Of a stretch of 64,000 bases of DNA, positions 36,062-44,582 are shown piece after piece. The DNA comes from Peptococcaceae bacterium BRH_c4a (GTDB lineage: Bacteria; Bacillota; Desulfotomaculia; Desulfotomaculales; Desulfocucumaceae). Below the pieces are notes generated by a model. That model was not told the origin of the DNA. It was given only the letters and a program-made list of their open reading frames with translations, and did no database searches. Both the position numbers and the translations under genes were made by a program. The stretch spans positions 45,184-109,183 of the forward strand of contig LADN01000089.1 of NCBI GenBank assembly GCA_000961585.1, given 5' to 3'. Each line of letters opens with the position of its first letter. Positions within the stretch are counted from its first letter, which is position 1.

Positions 36062-36684
36062 TCTTCCTCCTTAGCGCTTGCCGTGATACTATTTATTACT
36101 GCTGCCATAAGCCTTTGATCTTCTTCAATCATATTCCCAAGCAGCTTTTTTCGTTTTTTATATAGCAGCCACATCTGACCAATCGCTTCTTGTTTATCGT
36201 AGTCTATGGCGGGAATATCCAACGCCGCCAATGATTTTGCGGATATAGATTTTATTGCCGCAACCGAACCGACAATATTGCTATTCAGCCAGGTCATGCC
36301 CTGGTTTTCCAGCAGGCAGGCTATATAAGCCGGGAAATAGTCTTTGAACACTCGAATAACAAAGAGATTACTTGAAAAAACCGTATTTGACATGTCCTCA
36401 ATAATTAGCGTTGCAATGTCCGGATTCAGCCGTTTCAGTAAAATATCGTTCTTTCGAACGAAATAGCTATCATCAACGGAAGTATGTCTTTTTATTTCTG
36501 AAGTACTCTGTATATCATTGGAAATTCCTAAATGGTTAGGCTGAATAAAGTTATATGTTATCGCACCTGTGGTGTTTGCTTTCCCCGGTTGCTTGGCGTC
36601 GGGCACACCATTCAATATATCAGCAATTTTCTTGAGTTTTACTTTTTTTAGTGTCGTCACTTTTTCACTCCCTTCAGCGGACAT
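36058..36684 (-). CDS. Half-length HsdS-like (single TRD) protein at the head of the operon
   Basis: 208 residues, about half an HsdS. One target-recognition-like domain (VKLKKIADILNGVPDAKQPG, then YFVRKNDILLKRLNPDIATL) and a C-terminal helix (LLYKKRKKLLGNMIEEDQRL) are present. Short S proteins of this kind are found in front of some hsdM genes and might dimerise to form an alternative specificity unit or bind HsdM as an accessory. It is the first gene of the coupled operon. Function is inferred from sequence shape and position. Confidence 0.8.
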   Translation of the reverse strand: MSAEGSEKVTTLKKVKLKKIADILNGVPDAKQPGKANTTGAITYNFIQPNHLGISNDIQSTSEIKRHTSVDDSYFVRKNDILLKRLNPDIATLIIEDMSNTVFSSNLFVIRVFKDYFPAYIACLLENQGMTWLNSNIVGSVAAIKSISAKSLAALDIPAIDYDKQEAIGQMWLLYKKRKKLLGNMIEEDQRLMAAVINSITASAKEEE

Positions 36685-36742
36685 TACGGAATAACGCTTT
36701 AAGCCGGTCTATATCGATGGACGCCAAAGCCGCTACTGTAAC

Positions 36743-36786
36743 AAAGTTTTGTGGGAGGCTAACGGAGTCGCCTCCCACAAAACTTT
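36743..36786. terminator. 17-bp perfect inverted repeat upstream of the restriction operon
   Basis: AAAGTTTTGTGGGAGGC (36743-36759) and its exact complement GCCTCCCACAAAACTTT (36770-36786) flank a 10-base loop. It lies between the Cys-rich gene and the first gene of the restriction operon, 60 bases before the latter's ATG. There is no T-run on either side, so it may be an operator, an attenuator or a bidirectional block instead of a plain terminator. Confidence 0.6.
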
Positions 36787-36800
36787 CAAAATTTCTTTGT

Positions 36801-37019
36801 TTATGACTTGTGGCATTCTTTACAACAGTAAGCACATCCATCTGCTTGAGTATAAACGGTTTTTGCTTTCGCTACCGCTTCTTTACAATCAGTGAAACAG
36901 CCCAAGTAGGTTTTCTTTACAGCCAGTACCAACAATGCACATCCATCTTTGTGGACTTCATGATCACCACTGTTAGCTTGGGGATTGTCATTGACGTAAT
37001 AATGATTATACTCTAACAT
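36801..37019 (-). CDS. Small cysteine-rich conserved protein
   Basis: 72 residues: MLEYNHYYVNDNPQANSGDH, then EVHKDGCALL, YLGCFTDCKEAV and a final DGCAYCCKECHKS. ATG 37019 has GGAGAAG upstream; the open frame runs further to 37154 but that part lacks family-like sequence. I recall similar short proteins with the N-DHEVH-GC and CYYC-ECH pattern in many bacteria, often beside mobile genes; function unknown. The six cysteines and two histidines suggest metal binding. AT-rich like the restriction genes. Confidence 0.75.
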   Translation of the reverse strand: MLEYNHYYVNDNPQANSGDHEVHKDGCALLVLAVKKTYLGCFTDCKEAVAKAKTVYTQADGCAYCCKECHKS

Positions 37020-37137
37020 ATCTTCTCCTTTCCGAGACAATAAGCATCCGCCAGCAAAACCGCATATACCATTGCATTTTAGTTTTATTTGCGATATCAT
37101 GTGAATACACAAAAACACTTGCTGACTTTCAGCGCCA

Positions 37138-37173
37138 AGCCCAAGAATGAGCAACTCCTGGGCTTTTTTTTGT
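37138..37173 (+). terminator. Terminator-like hairpin with T-run, plus strand
   Basis: AGCCCA at 37138-37143 pairs with TGGGCT before eight Ts, separated by a 15-base loop. No plus-strand gene lies upstream, so it might end an unrecognised small transcript antisense to the Cys-rich gene, or be chance. Confidence 0.3.
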
Positions 37174-37448
37174 CTCTACTCTTAATATAGTTTTGCAACA
37201 CCCTCCTAGAAAAGGACTGAAACCAGCAATTTCTTTCTGATGTTAATTATACCAAAAAAATTTTCCGTGTCAATTAATATTTATCTCTGTTAAGCCTTAA
37301 CATGCCGCCAATGTCTATAATTTAGCATGTAACCGAGAACATATTTTGTTTTTTTCCTATTTTGCTCATAACTTTGTCCGCACACAACGATACCGGTTGA
37401 TTCATATTTGGAAAAGCGATTGACAACCACCGTCGTCTCCCCCGTCGG
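37174..37448. other. AT-rich intergenic region without recognised gene
   Basis: About 275 bases between the Cys-rich gene's upstream side and the end of lipA. It marks the switch from the AT-rich defence region to GC-richer housekeeping sequence. I see no ORF with coding character, no tRNA attachment site and no clear direct repeat that would define an island boundary. Likely contains the promoter of the Cys-rich gene. Confidence 0.4.
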
Positions 37449-38306
37449 CTACACCCCAAATTCACCCGCCTTATATGAACTCCTTACAAAGGGCCCGCAG
37501 GCGGCATGCAGAAAGCCCAGTTCGCGGGCGGCTTCCCGGTAGCTGTCGAACACCTCGGGCCTTACGAACTCCTGTACCTCCAGGTGACGGTCGGAAGGCC
37601 TCAGGTACTGGCCCACCGTGATGATGTCACAGCCCGCCGAACGTAAATCGGCCATCACCTGCCTGACCTCTTCGAAGCTTTCTCCCAGTCCCACCATGAT
37701 CCCGGATTTTGTGTTTATCCCGGGCTGTTTTGTTTTTACCCTTTCCAGAAGGGTGAGGCTCCTCCGGTAGCCGGCCCCCGGGCGCACCCGGCGGTAGAGT
37801 CTGGGCACGGTCTCCAGGTTATGGTTATAAACCTCGGGGAGGGCTGAGGAGACCAGGTCCACGGGCTTAAAAAGCCCTCTGAAGTCAGGGGTGAGGACCT
37901 CCACGGCGGACTCGGGACTTATTTCTCTTATGGCTTTTATGGCGGCTACAAAATGGGAGGCGCCGCCGTCGGTGAGGTCGTCCCGGGTGACCGAGGTTAT
38001 CACTGCGTGCTTTAACCTCAGGGCGGCCACGGCCTCAGCCACCTTTCGGGGCTCCCGGGGGTCCGGGGGCGGGGGGGTTCCTTTTTCCACGGCGCAGAAC
38101 CTGCAGCCCCTGGTGCAAATGCCTCCCAGCATGAGAAAGGTGGCCGTTCTCCGGGAGTAGCACTCTCCCCGGTTGGGGCACCTGGCGCTGCCGCAAACCG
38201 TATTTAGCCCCAGATCCCCTATTAATTTTCCGGTGCTTTGTATATCCCCGCAACTGGGAATTTCCTTCTTTAGCCACTCCGGAAAACGGGTTGTCAATTG
38301 AATCAC
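37449..38306 (-). CDS. lipA: Lipoyl synthase (radical SAM)
   Basis: 285 residues. The auxiliary cluster motif [12 protein letters not shown] and the radical-[11 protein letters not shown] are both present, with [16 protein letters not shown] and the C-terminal RSSYKAGE containing the serine that ligates the auxiliary cluster. The enzyme inserts two sulfurs into the octanoyl group on the H protein. It sits downstream of the gcv-lplM-ald cluster on the same strand, separated by the methyltransferase cassette. Confidence 0.95.
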   Translation of the reverse strand: MIQLTTRFPEWLKKEIPSCGDIQSTGKLIGDLGLNTVCGSARCPNRGECYSRRTATFLMLGGICTRGCRFCAVEKGTPPPPDPREPRKVAEAVAALRLKHAVITSVTRDDLTDGGASHFVAAIKAIREISPESAVEVLTPDFRGLFKPVDLVSSALPEVYNHNLETVPRLYRRVRPGAGYRRSLTLLERVKTKQPGINTKSGIMVGLGESFEEVRQVMADLRSAGCDIITVGQYLRPSDRHLEVQEFVRPEVFDSYREAARELGFLHAACGPFVRSSYKAGEFGV

Positions 38307-38314
38307 CTCTGATT

Positions 38315-38384
38315 AGAATACAGAATTCAGGAGTCAGAAGTCAGAATAGGCTGTAGGCTGTAAGCTTTAAGCTTTAAGCTAGAT
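38315..38384. repeat. Left arm of inverted repeat (CAGGAGTCAGAAG type) plus AAGCTTT words
   Basis: AATACAGAATTCAGGAGTCA then GAAGTCAGAAT, followed by GGCTGTAGGCTGTAAGCTTT and AAGCTTTAAGC. The first part is the inverse of the sequence at 39370-39405. The second part is a word-repeat tract also seen at 22989. Together they fill the gap between lipA and the methyltransferase gene. Confidence 0.65.
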
Positions 38385-38426
38385 AAACTTTGCAGGAGTT
38401 ACTAAGGTGGAAGGAACTTTCAGAGG

Positions 38427-39182
38427 TTATAGTTTTACGGCCTTAATGCGGATGCGCCTATTGTCTGCAATCCAGGTGCCATTTTTGAATAATGACGGTC
38501 TCAACAGATCTTTTATTTTTTTGTACATGTATTCTTTTTGTGAAGGGCTAATGCCTTCAAAGAATTTACCGGCGAACATGTCCAGCCAGTGCCTCATTCC
38601 GTTATGGCCGTCTTCCAGGGGGGTGGGTCTGTCAAAATACAGTGCGTAGACCACCTGGAACCCCTGGTTTTCAAGAATTGTACTGTACTGGCCTATACTG
38701 GGAAAATAGCAGGGGTTTCTTTGGGCCGCAGAAATTCCGTAATCCGCCAGTGCATCCGATATAGCTCCAAAGATGGTTTCCACATTGCCCAGGCCGCCGA
38801 ATTCGGCCACAAACCGCCCCCCGGGGCGCAGTGCCAGCCATATGGTTTCAACCACAGAGGAGGCCGGCTTCATCCAGTGCAGGGCGGCGTTGGAAAAAAC
38901 GGCGTCAAATTGTTCTGCCGTACGGAAGGTTAGACCGTCACCCACCTCAAAGGCAATATCCGGATATTTTACTCTGGCCTTTTCGATCATGGAGGGGGCC
39001 GCATCAATACCTAGGGGAACGGCCCCCTCCATGACAATCTCATTGGCCAGATCGCCCGTCCCACAGCCCAGATCCAGTATCCTCTCCCCCGGCCGCGGGT
39101 CAAGCAGCCGCACCACATCAAGTCCCAGGCGGGACACAAAGCTGATCTTGTCATCGTATAGTTCCGAATCCCAGTTGCTCAT
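38427..39182 (-). CDS. Class I SAM-dependent methyltransferase (trans-aconitate methyltransferase-like)
   Basis: 251 residues. Motif I ILDLGCGTGDLANEI, acidic post-motif LGIDAAPSMIEKARVKYP, and FDAVFSNAALHWMKP are typical of Tam-like and UbiE/BioC-like methyltransferases. The substrate is uncertain; W-M-K-P after NAALH resembles trans-aconitate methyltransferase. It is isolated between lipA and ald and bracketed by inverted repeats at 38315 and 39370, so it may be a passenger gene. Confidence 0.85.
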   Translation of the reverse strand: MSNWDSELYDDKISFVSRLGLDVVRLLDPRPGERILDLGCGTGDLANEIVMEGAVPLGIDAAPSMIEKARVKYPDIAFEVGDGLTFRTAEQFDAVFSNAALHWMKPASSVVETIWLALRPGGRFVAEFGGLGNVETIFGAISDALADYGISAAQRNPCYFPSIGQYSTILENQGFQVVYALYFDRPTPLEDGHNGMRHWLDMFAGKFFEGISPSQKEYMYKKIKDLLRPSLFKNGTWIADNRRIRIKAVKL

Positions 39183-39224
39183 ACTAAGAACCCCCGATCA
39201 AATTCTGAAAACAGCGGAAAGCTT

Positions 39225-39329
39225 TTTTTAGCCACAGAGATCACAGAGATCGCAGAGATTAGTAAATTAAGGAGAACTGTATTTTCTTAAGCGTTATAAA
39301 ATTCTCTGCGCTCTCTGTGGCTAAAAAAC
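39225..39329. repeat. Inverted element built of CACAGAG words
   Basis: TTTAGCCACAGAGATCACAG then AGATCGCAGAGA at the left, and TCTCTGCGCTCTCTGTGGCT plus AAAAA at the right, separated by ~50 AT-rich bases. The ends are inverted complements. A half element with the same words is at 53796. Similar sequences are widespread between genes of unrelated bacteria in my recollection. Confidence 0.7.
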
Positions 39330-39369
39330 AATTATTACATGCACCTCGTTTTATTACAGCATGGAGGTC

Positions 39370-39405
39370 TTAATTCTGTATTCTGACTCCTGTATTCTGA
39401 ATTCT
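39370..39405. repeat. Right arm of inverted repeat (TTCTGACTCCTG type)
   Basis: TTAATTCTGTATTCTGACTC then CTGTATTCTGAATTCT, the inverse of the arm at 38315. It ends five bases from the stop of ald. Confidence 0.65.
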
Positions 39406-39409
39406 ACAG

Positions 39410-40534
39410 CTATGGCAGCCCGTGCAGGGCTTCTTCCAGGGGTGTGTAGTCTATCCCTATTGCCTCGGCCACCGGCCTGCAGGTAAGCTTTCCGTTGATG
39501 GTGTTGATTCCCCGGGCCACCGCCCTGTTTTCCCTGGCCGCCCGGATTATGCCCTTTCCGGCGATCTCCAGTATATACTGCAGGGTGACGTTGGTCAGGG
39601 CAAAGGTGGAGGTGCGGGCCACTGCGCCGGGCATATTGGCCACCGCGTAATGCACCACTCCGTATTTTTCGTAAACGGGATTGCTGTGGGTGGTCACCCT
39701 GTCTATGGTCTCCACCGACCCGCCCTGGTCGATGGCCACATCAATTATCACCGAGCCGGCCTTCATCAGCTTTACCATTTCCGCCGTCACCAGGTGCGGC
39801 GCTTTGGCCCCGGGAACCAGCACGGCCCCTATGACCAAGTCTGCGTAGCGGACAGAATTCTCTATGTTGTAGCTGTTTGACATCAGTGTTTTAATACGGT
39901 TGCCAAATATATCGTCAATGTAGCGGAGCCGGTCGGCGCTGCGGTCGATAATGGTAACCTGGGCCCCCATGCCCAGGGCCACCTTTGCCGCGTTCAGGCC
40001 GACCACACCGCCCCCGATGATTACCACATCGGCCGCCGGAACTCCCGGCACACCCCCCATCAGTATGCCTTTGCCCCCCTGGGGCTTTTCCAGGAAGCGG
40101 GCCCCAATCTGAACGGCCATCCGGCCGGCCACCTCACTCATGGGCGTCAGCAAGGGCAGCGCCCCTCCGTCAGTCTGTATTGTTTCGTAGGCCACTCCGC
40201 TGATCCTTCTGTCCAGCAGCACACGGGTAAGCTCGGGCTCCCTGGCCAGGTGCAGGTATGTAAAAAGCACCAGCCCGGGCCTCAGCAGAGGATACTCTTC
40301 GGGCAGGGGCTCCTTAACTTTCAATACCATTTCCGCCCCGGAAAACACATCCTCCCCGGCAACCATCCCGGCCCCGGCCGCCATGAAAGACTCGTCGCTG
40401 ATACCGCTGCCCAGTCCCGCCCCGGACTCAATGATCAGGGTGTGCCCGGCGGCAACCATGTCCCTGACCCCGGCGGGGGTGACGGCCACCCTGTCCTCAT
40501 TGTTTTTTATCTCTCTGGGAACCCCGATTATCAT
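39410..40534 (-). CDS. ald: Alanine dehydrogenase
   Basis: 374 residues. N-terminal [20 protein letters not shown] carries the substrate Arg; Lys in [12 protein letters not shown] and the NAD fold [20 protein letters not shown] are present. It interconverts L-alanine and pyruvate plus ammonia with NAD. It starts 23 bases after the lipoate ligase gene and so is likely in the glycine cleavage operon, suggesting joint amino acid degradation or nitrogen balancing (inference). Also known as a sporulation-relevant enzyme in Bacillus. Confidence 0.95.
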   Translation of the reverse strand: MIIGVPREIKNNEDRVAVTPAGVRDMVAAGHTLIIESGAGLGSGISDESFMAAGAGMVAGEDVFSGAEMVLKVKEPLPEEYPLLRPGLVLFTYLHLAREPELTRVLLDRRISGVAYETIQTDGGALPLLTPMSEVAGRMAVQIGARFLEKPQGGKGILMGGVPGVPAADVVIIGGGVVGLNAAKVALGMGAQVTIIDRSADRLRYIDDIFGNRIKTLMSNSYNIENSVRYADLVIGAVLVPGAKAPHLVTAEMVKLMKAGSVIIDVAIDQGGSVETIDRVTTHSNPVYEKYGVVHYAVANMPGAVARTSTFALTNVTLQYILEIAGKGIIRAARENRAVARGINTINGKLTCRPVAEAIGIDYTPLEEALHGLP

Positions 40535-40557
40535 TAAGAATACCTCCTTTCACGGTA

Positions 40558-41355
40558 TCATTCTAATTCATGATTACCGTATTTTTCCAATTTTATTTTC
40601 AGGGCCATATCCAATTCTTCATCGGTAAGTTCCCCCGGCTCCAGAACCATGCCCAATGCCTGGGAAAAACCCCCGGCCAGGGCGGCTATGACCTCTTCGG
40701 GACTCACCGGGCGGCCCAGTGCCTCCTCCAGGGAAGTGGCCTTTTGACAGTAGATCAGCCTCTTTTCCTCCCTGAGGGATTCAGAGGGAAATTGAAGCAG
40801 CCGGAAGAGGGTGTGGGAGTCATTGACAATGGGCAGCGCCCCGTGCTGCAGTACGCAGCCGCCCTTGCGGCACTGGGCGCTGCCCGCCAGCTTACGGCCG
40901 TTAACCACCAGTTCATACAGACCAGGCCCCTCAAAGCAGGCCGGCCCCTTTGCGGCCGACCCACTGTGCCGGTTCCGGGAGACTTCCAGCCCCAGCAGTC
41001 GCAGCCCCAGAACCAGCCCCTGGCTTAGCCGCAGGTATGATTCGGAAACTGTGCCCCTGACCGCCGGATTTTCTTCCGGGGCTATTATGCTGTAGGTGAC
41101 CTCCCGGTCGTGCAAAACGGCCCTGCCCCCGGTGGGGCGGCGCACCACGTCCACGCCCAGCCTACGGCAGGCCTCCAGGTCCAGGGTTTCCCCGGTTTTT
41201 TGGAAGTACCCCAGGGTTACCGACGGGGGGGACCAGCCGTAAAACCTCAGGGTGGGAGGGCTCACTCCCCCGGCTTGTAAAAGCATAATGGCCTCATCTA
41301 TGGCCATGTTGTCAAAGCCACTCCTGTTTCCGGTATTTAAAAGCCTCCATTTCAT
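40558..41355 (-). CDS. Lipoate/octanoate transferase (LplA/LipM family)
   Basis: 265 residues of the biotin/lipoate ligase fold. Key features: MAIDEAIMLL, LRFYGWSPPSVTLGYFQ, VVRRPTGGRAVLHDREVTYS and a Lys in NGRKLAGSAQCR. In Firmicutes this family includes the LipM octanoyltransferase that supplies GcvH, which fits the gcvPB neighbour one base away and lipA downstream. Ligase against transferase activity cannot be settled by sequence alone. Confidence 0.88.
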   Translation of the reverse strand: MKWRLLNTGNRSGFDNMAIDEAIMLLQAGGVSPPTLRFYGWSPPSVTLGYFQKTGETLDLEACRRLGVDVVRRPTGGRAVLHDREVTYSIIAPEENPAVRGTVSESYLRLSQGLVLGLRLLGLEVSRNRHSGSAAKGPACFEGPGLYELVVNGRKLAGSAQCRKGGCVLQHGALPIVNDSHTLFRLLQFPSESLREEKRLIYCQKATSLEEALGRPVSPEEVIAALAGGFSQALGMVLEPGELTDEELDMALKIKLEKYGNHELE

Positions 41356-41356
41356 A

Positions 41357-42835
41357 TCAAACCACCCCGCCGCCCCCGGCAGGCTGCCAACGCAGCACCG
41401 GCTTGCGGGCTGCGGTGACCTCGTCGGGCCTGGAAACCGGCGTGCTGTGGGGGGCCTCCTTCACCAGGCGGGGTTCCTCCAGACCTTCCCGGGCAATTTT
41501 CAGCATGGCTTCGGCGAACTTATCCAGGGTGTCGCGGCTTTCGGTTTCAGTGGGCTCCACCATCAGGGCCTCCTCCACGATCAGGGGGAAATAAACGGTG
41601 GGAGGGTGATAGCCGTAATCCATCAGCCTTTTGGCAATGTCCACGGTATGCAGGCCGGCCTCCTTAAATCCCGCCGGAGGTGTAGCCACAAACTCATGCA
41701 TACAGAACCGGTCAAAGGGCGCCCGGTAGGTTCCCCTGAGCAGGGCCAGCAGGTAATTGGCGTTGAGAACGGCGTTTTGGGATATTTCCCTCATGCCTTC
41801 CCCTCCCACCGCCCTGATGTATGTATAGGCCCTCACCGCCACACCGAAGTTGCCGTAGAAGGAACGCACCCTGCCGATGGATAAGGGGCGGTTGCAATCC
41901 AGCCGGTAACTGCCGCCTTCTGCGCTATAGGCCACCACCGGGGTAGGCAGGAAGGGCTCCAGAAAGGACTTTACCCCCAGCGGCCCCGACCCCGGACCAC
42001 CTCCGCCATGGGGTGTGGAAAAGGTTTTGTGGAGGTTCAGGTGAATAAGATCAAAGCCCATATCTCCGGGCCGGGTAATTCCCAGTATTGCGTTCATGTT
42101 GGCCCCGTCGCAGTAAAGAAGGCCCCCGGCCCTGTGCACCAGGCCGGCAATGACCGTGATATCCTTTTCAAAAAGACCCAGGGTGTTGGGGTTTGTCAGC
42201 ATGACGGCGGCGGTGTCCTCACCCAGAGCACCCCTTAGGGCATCGATATCCACCAGACCCCTGCCGTTGGATTTAATCTGCCGCGCCTCCATGCCGCAAA
42301 GGGCTGCTGTGGCCGGGTTGGTGCCGTGGGAGGAGTCAGGCACTATTACCTTGCGCCTTCCTGTGTCACCCCGGCTGTCATGGTAGGCCTTTATTATCAA
42401 AAGACCGGTGAACTCCCCATGGGCCCCGGCGGCCGGCTGAAGGGTAAAGTGGTCCATGCCGGTTATTTCCCCCAGGTAGCCGCCTGTCCGGTAGATCAGC
42501 TCCAGGGCTCCCTGTACCTGATCCTCGGGCTGGTAAGGGTGCAGCCGGGCAAAACCCGGCAGCCGGGCGGCGAACTCATTTATCTTGGGATTGTATTTCA
42601 TGGTGCAGGAGCCCAGGGGGTAAAAGCCGGTATCCACCCCGTGATTATAAGCGGACAGCCTGGTGAAGTGTCGGGCCGCCTCGGGCTCACCCACCTCGGG
42701 CAGCGGGGGAGGCGTCCGGCGCAGCAAGCCCCCGGGTATCATTTCCTCCACGGGCGCCACAGGCACATCGCACTCCGGCATGAAGGAGGAGCTTCTTCCC
42801 GGTGCCCCCAATTCAAAGATGAGAGGCTCAGTCAT
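41357..42835 (-). CDS. gcvPB: Glycine dehydrogenase (decarboxylating) subunit 2
   Basis: 492 residues. PLP-binding Lys in [34 protein letters not shown] and [13 protein letters not shown] are the signatures of the beta subunit of P protein. With GcvPA it decarboxylates glycine and passes the aminomethyl group to lipoyl-GcvH. Its start overlaps the end of gcvPA by eight bases. Confidence 0.96.
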   Translation of the reverse strand: MTEPLIFELGAPGRSSSFMPECDVPVAPVEEMIPGGLLRRTPPPLPEVGEPEAARHFTRLSAYNHGVDTGFYPLGSCTMKYNPKINEFAARLPGFARLHPYQPEDQVQGALELIYRTGGYLGEITGMDHFTLQPAAGAHGEFTGLLIIKAYHDSRGDTGRRKVIVPDSSHGTNPATAALCGMEARQIKSNGRGLVDIDALRGALGEDTAAVMLTNPNTLGLFEKDITVIAGLVHRAGGLLYCDGANMNAILGITRPGDMGFDLIHLNLHKTFSTPHGGGGPGSGPLGVKSFLEPFLPTPVVAYSAEGGSYRLDCNRPLSIGRVRSFYGNFGVAVRAYTYIRAVGGEGMREISQNAVLNANYLLALLRGTYRAPFDRFCMHEFVATPPAGFKEAGLHTVDIAKRLMDYGYHPPTVYFPLIVEEALMVEPTETESRDTLDKFAEAMLKIAREGLEEPRLVKEAPHSTPVSRPDEVTAARKPVLRWQPAGGGGVV

Positions 42836-44174
42836 TTTTCATTCCCCCTATTCCAGCCGCCAGCCGGCTTATTTCATCCCCGGTGCGCAGCTCGGTGCAG
42901 CACAGCAGCATGTGTCCGGAATAACCGGGATAAAAACGGCCCAGGTCCAGACCGCCGATAATCTTATCCTTTAAAAGCCTTTGGTTCACCGCCGCCGGGT
43001 CTTCGGTGAGCCTGACCGCAAATTCTTTGAAGAAGGGCGCGCTGAAGGAGGGCTCCACTCCCTTTAGCGAGGTTATTAACCGGTGGGCGTAGTGGGCCTT
43101 CTGCAAACTGAGCCCGGCCACCTGGCGCAGTCCTTCCTTGCCCAGGCAGGTCATGTGTATGGCGGCGGCCAGGGCGCACATGGCCTCATTGGAGCAGATG
43201 TTGGAGGTGGCCTTATCCCGGCGGATATGCTGCTCCCGGGCCTGGAGGGTCAGGGCGAAGCACCTGCGCCCCTCTTTATCCACGGTCTGCCCCACCAGAC
43301 GCCCGGGCATGCGCCTCACCAGTTTCTGGCTGCAGGCCATAAAGCCCAGGTACGGCCCCCCGAAGCTGATCTGGTTGCCCAGTCCCTGGCCCTCGCCCAC
43401 CACTATATCGGCTCCGCAATCCCCCGGAGCTTTCAGAATGCCCAGGGAAACAGGGTCGGCCATAACTATAAAAAGCGCCCCGCTGCGGTGGGCCAGCTCT
43501 CCCGCCGCCGGAGCGTCTTCCAGACAGCCGAAAAAATTGGGCTGCTGAATAATTACCGCAGCGGTGCGGCTGTCCACCATTCCCTCCAGCAGCTGGGAAT
43601 CGGTTATTCCCCCGGCTTCCGGGGCCTCCACCAGCTCTATTCCCCTGTACCGCAGGTAGGTCTGAACGGTAAGCCTGTATTCCGGGTGGATGCAGCCGGA
43701 ATAGACCACTCTTTTTTTGCCGGTGTGCTGGCAGGCCATGAGAGCGGCCTCGGCCAGGGCGCTGGCCCCGTCGTAAAGGGAGGCGTTGGCCACCTCCATG
43801 CCGGTGAGGGCACAAATTAGCGACTGGTATTCAAAAATGGCCTGCAGGGTGCCTTGGCTTATTTCGGGCTGATAAGGGGTATAGGCCGTGTAAAATTCCG
43901 ATCTCAAAAGCAGCTGATCCACTATCTGGGGCACATAATGGTCATAGGCCCCGGCCCCCAGAAAAGAGGCATAGTCATCCAGGTTCAGGTTTTCCGCCGA
44001 AATCTCCCTCATATGACGGCGCAGATCGGGCTCGGACATGGGCCCCGGCAGGTTCAGAGGCTTTTTAAGCCTGACCTCCGGCGGCACATCACTGAACAGG
44101 TCCTCAATATCACCGGCCCCGATGATCTGCAGCATTTCCCTGCGGTCATCCCCGGTATTCAACACATATCGCAT
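42828..44174 (-). CDS. gcvPA: Glycine dehydrogenase (decarboxylating) subunit 1
   Basis: 448 residues. N-terminal [18 protein letters not shown], the [15 protein letters not shown] loop and [20 protein letters not shown] identify the alpha subunit of two-subunit P protein, the arrangement usual in Firmicutes and many thermophiles. It lies 21 bases downstream of gcvH. Confidence 0.96.
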   Translation of the reverse strand: MRYVLNTGDDRREMLQIIGAGDIEDLFSDVPPEVRLKKPLNLPGPMSEPDLRRHMREISAENLNLDDYASFLGAGAYDHYVPQIVDQLLLRSEFYTAYTPYQPEISQGTLQAIFEYQSLICALTGMEVANASLYDGASALAEAALMACQHTGKKRVVYSGCIHPEYRLTVQTYLRYRGIELVEAPEAGGITDSQLLEGMVDSRTAAVIIQQPNFFGCLEDAPAAGELAHRSGALFIVMADPVSLGILKAPGDCGADIVVGEGQGLGNQISFGGPYLGFMACSQKLVRRMPGRLVGQTVDKEGRRCFALTLQAREQHIRRDKATSNICSNEAMCALAAAIHMTCLGKEGLRQVAGLSLQKAHYAHRLITSLKGVEPSFSAPFFKEFAVRLTEDPAAVNQRLLKDKIIGGLDLGRFYPGYSGHMLLCCTELRTGDEISRLAAGIGGMKND

Positions 44175-44195
44175 ATAATCACCCCTTCCCGGGCG

Positions 44196-44582
44196 CTACT
44201 TTCCATCTGCGCTGATAAGTTCTATATATTTTTCCGCTGTAAGGAGTTTATCCAGCTGGGCCGGGTCGTCCAGTTCCAGTTCCACCAGCCAGCCCCTGTC
44301 ATATGGCTCTTCGTTTATCAGGTTGGGAGAGTCCGGCAATTCCTCATTCACAGCCACCACGGCGCCTGACACCGGAGAGTAATAGTCCGAGGCCGCCTTC
44401 ACCGACTCCAGAACACCCAGTGCCTCCCCGGCCGCAACCCTGCTCCCAACCTCCGGGAGTTCCACAAATACGACGCTTCCCAGGGCTTCCTGGGCATGAT
44501 GGGTGATTCCCACCCTGCCGGTTTTCCCCCCGACCTTGATCCACTCGTGATCTTCACTGTAAAGCAACCCTTCCGGCACCAT
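44196..44582 (-). CDS. gcvH: Glycine cleavage system H protein
   Basis: 128 residues, family length. The lipoylated Lys lies in LGVLESVKAASDYYSPVSG. The N-terminal YSEDHEWIKV is also conserved. It shuttles the methylamine group from P to T protein. Its ATG touches the gcvT stop (TAATG overlap at 44582). Confidence 0.97.
   Translation of the reverse strand: MVPEGLLYSEDHEWIKVGGKTGRVGITHHAQEALGSVVFVELPEVGSRVAAGEALGVLESVKAASDYYSPVSGAVVAVNEELPDSPNLINEEPYDRGWLVELELDDPAQLDKLLTAEKYIELISADGK

Noticed and set aside
36684..36742. LexA/SOS box controlling the dinD-containing operon
   Set aside because: No GAAC-N4-GTTC-like site was seen near the operon start.
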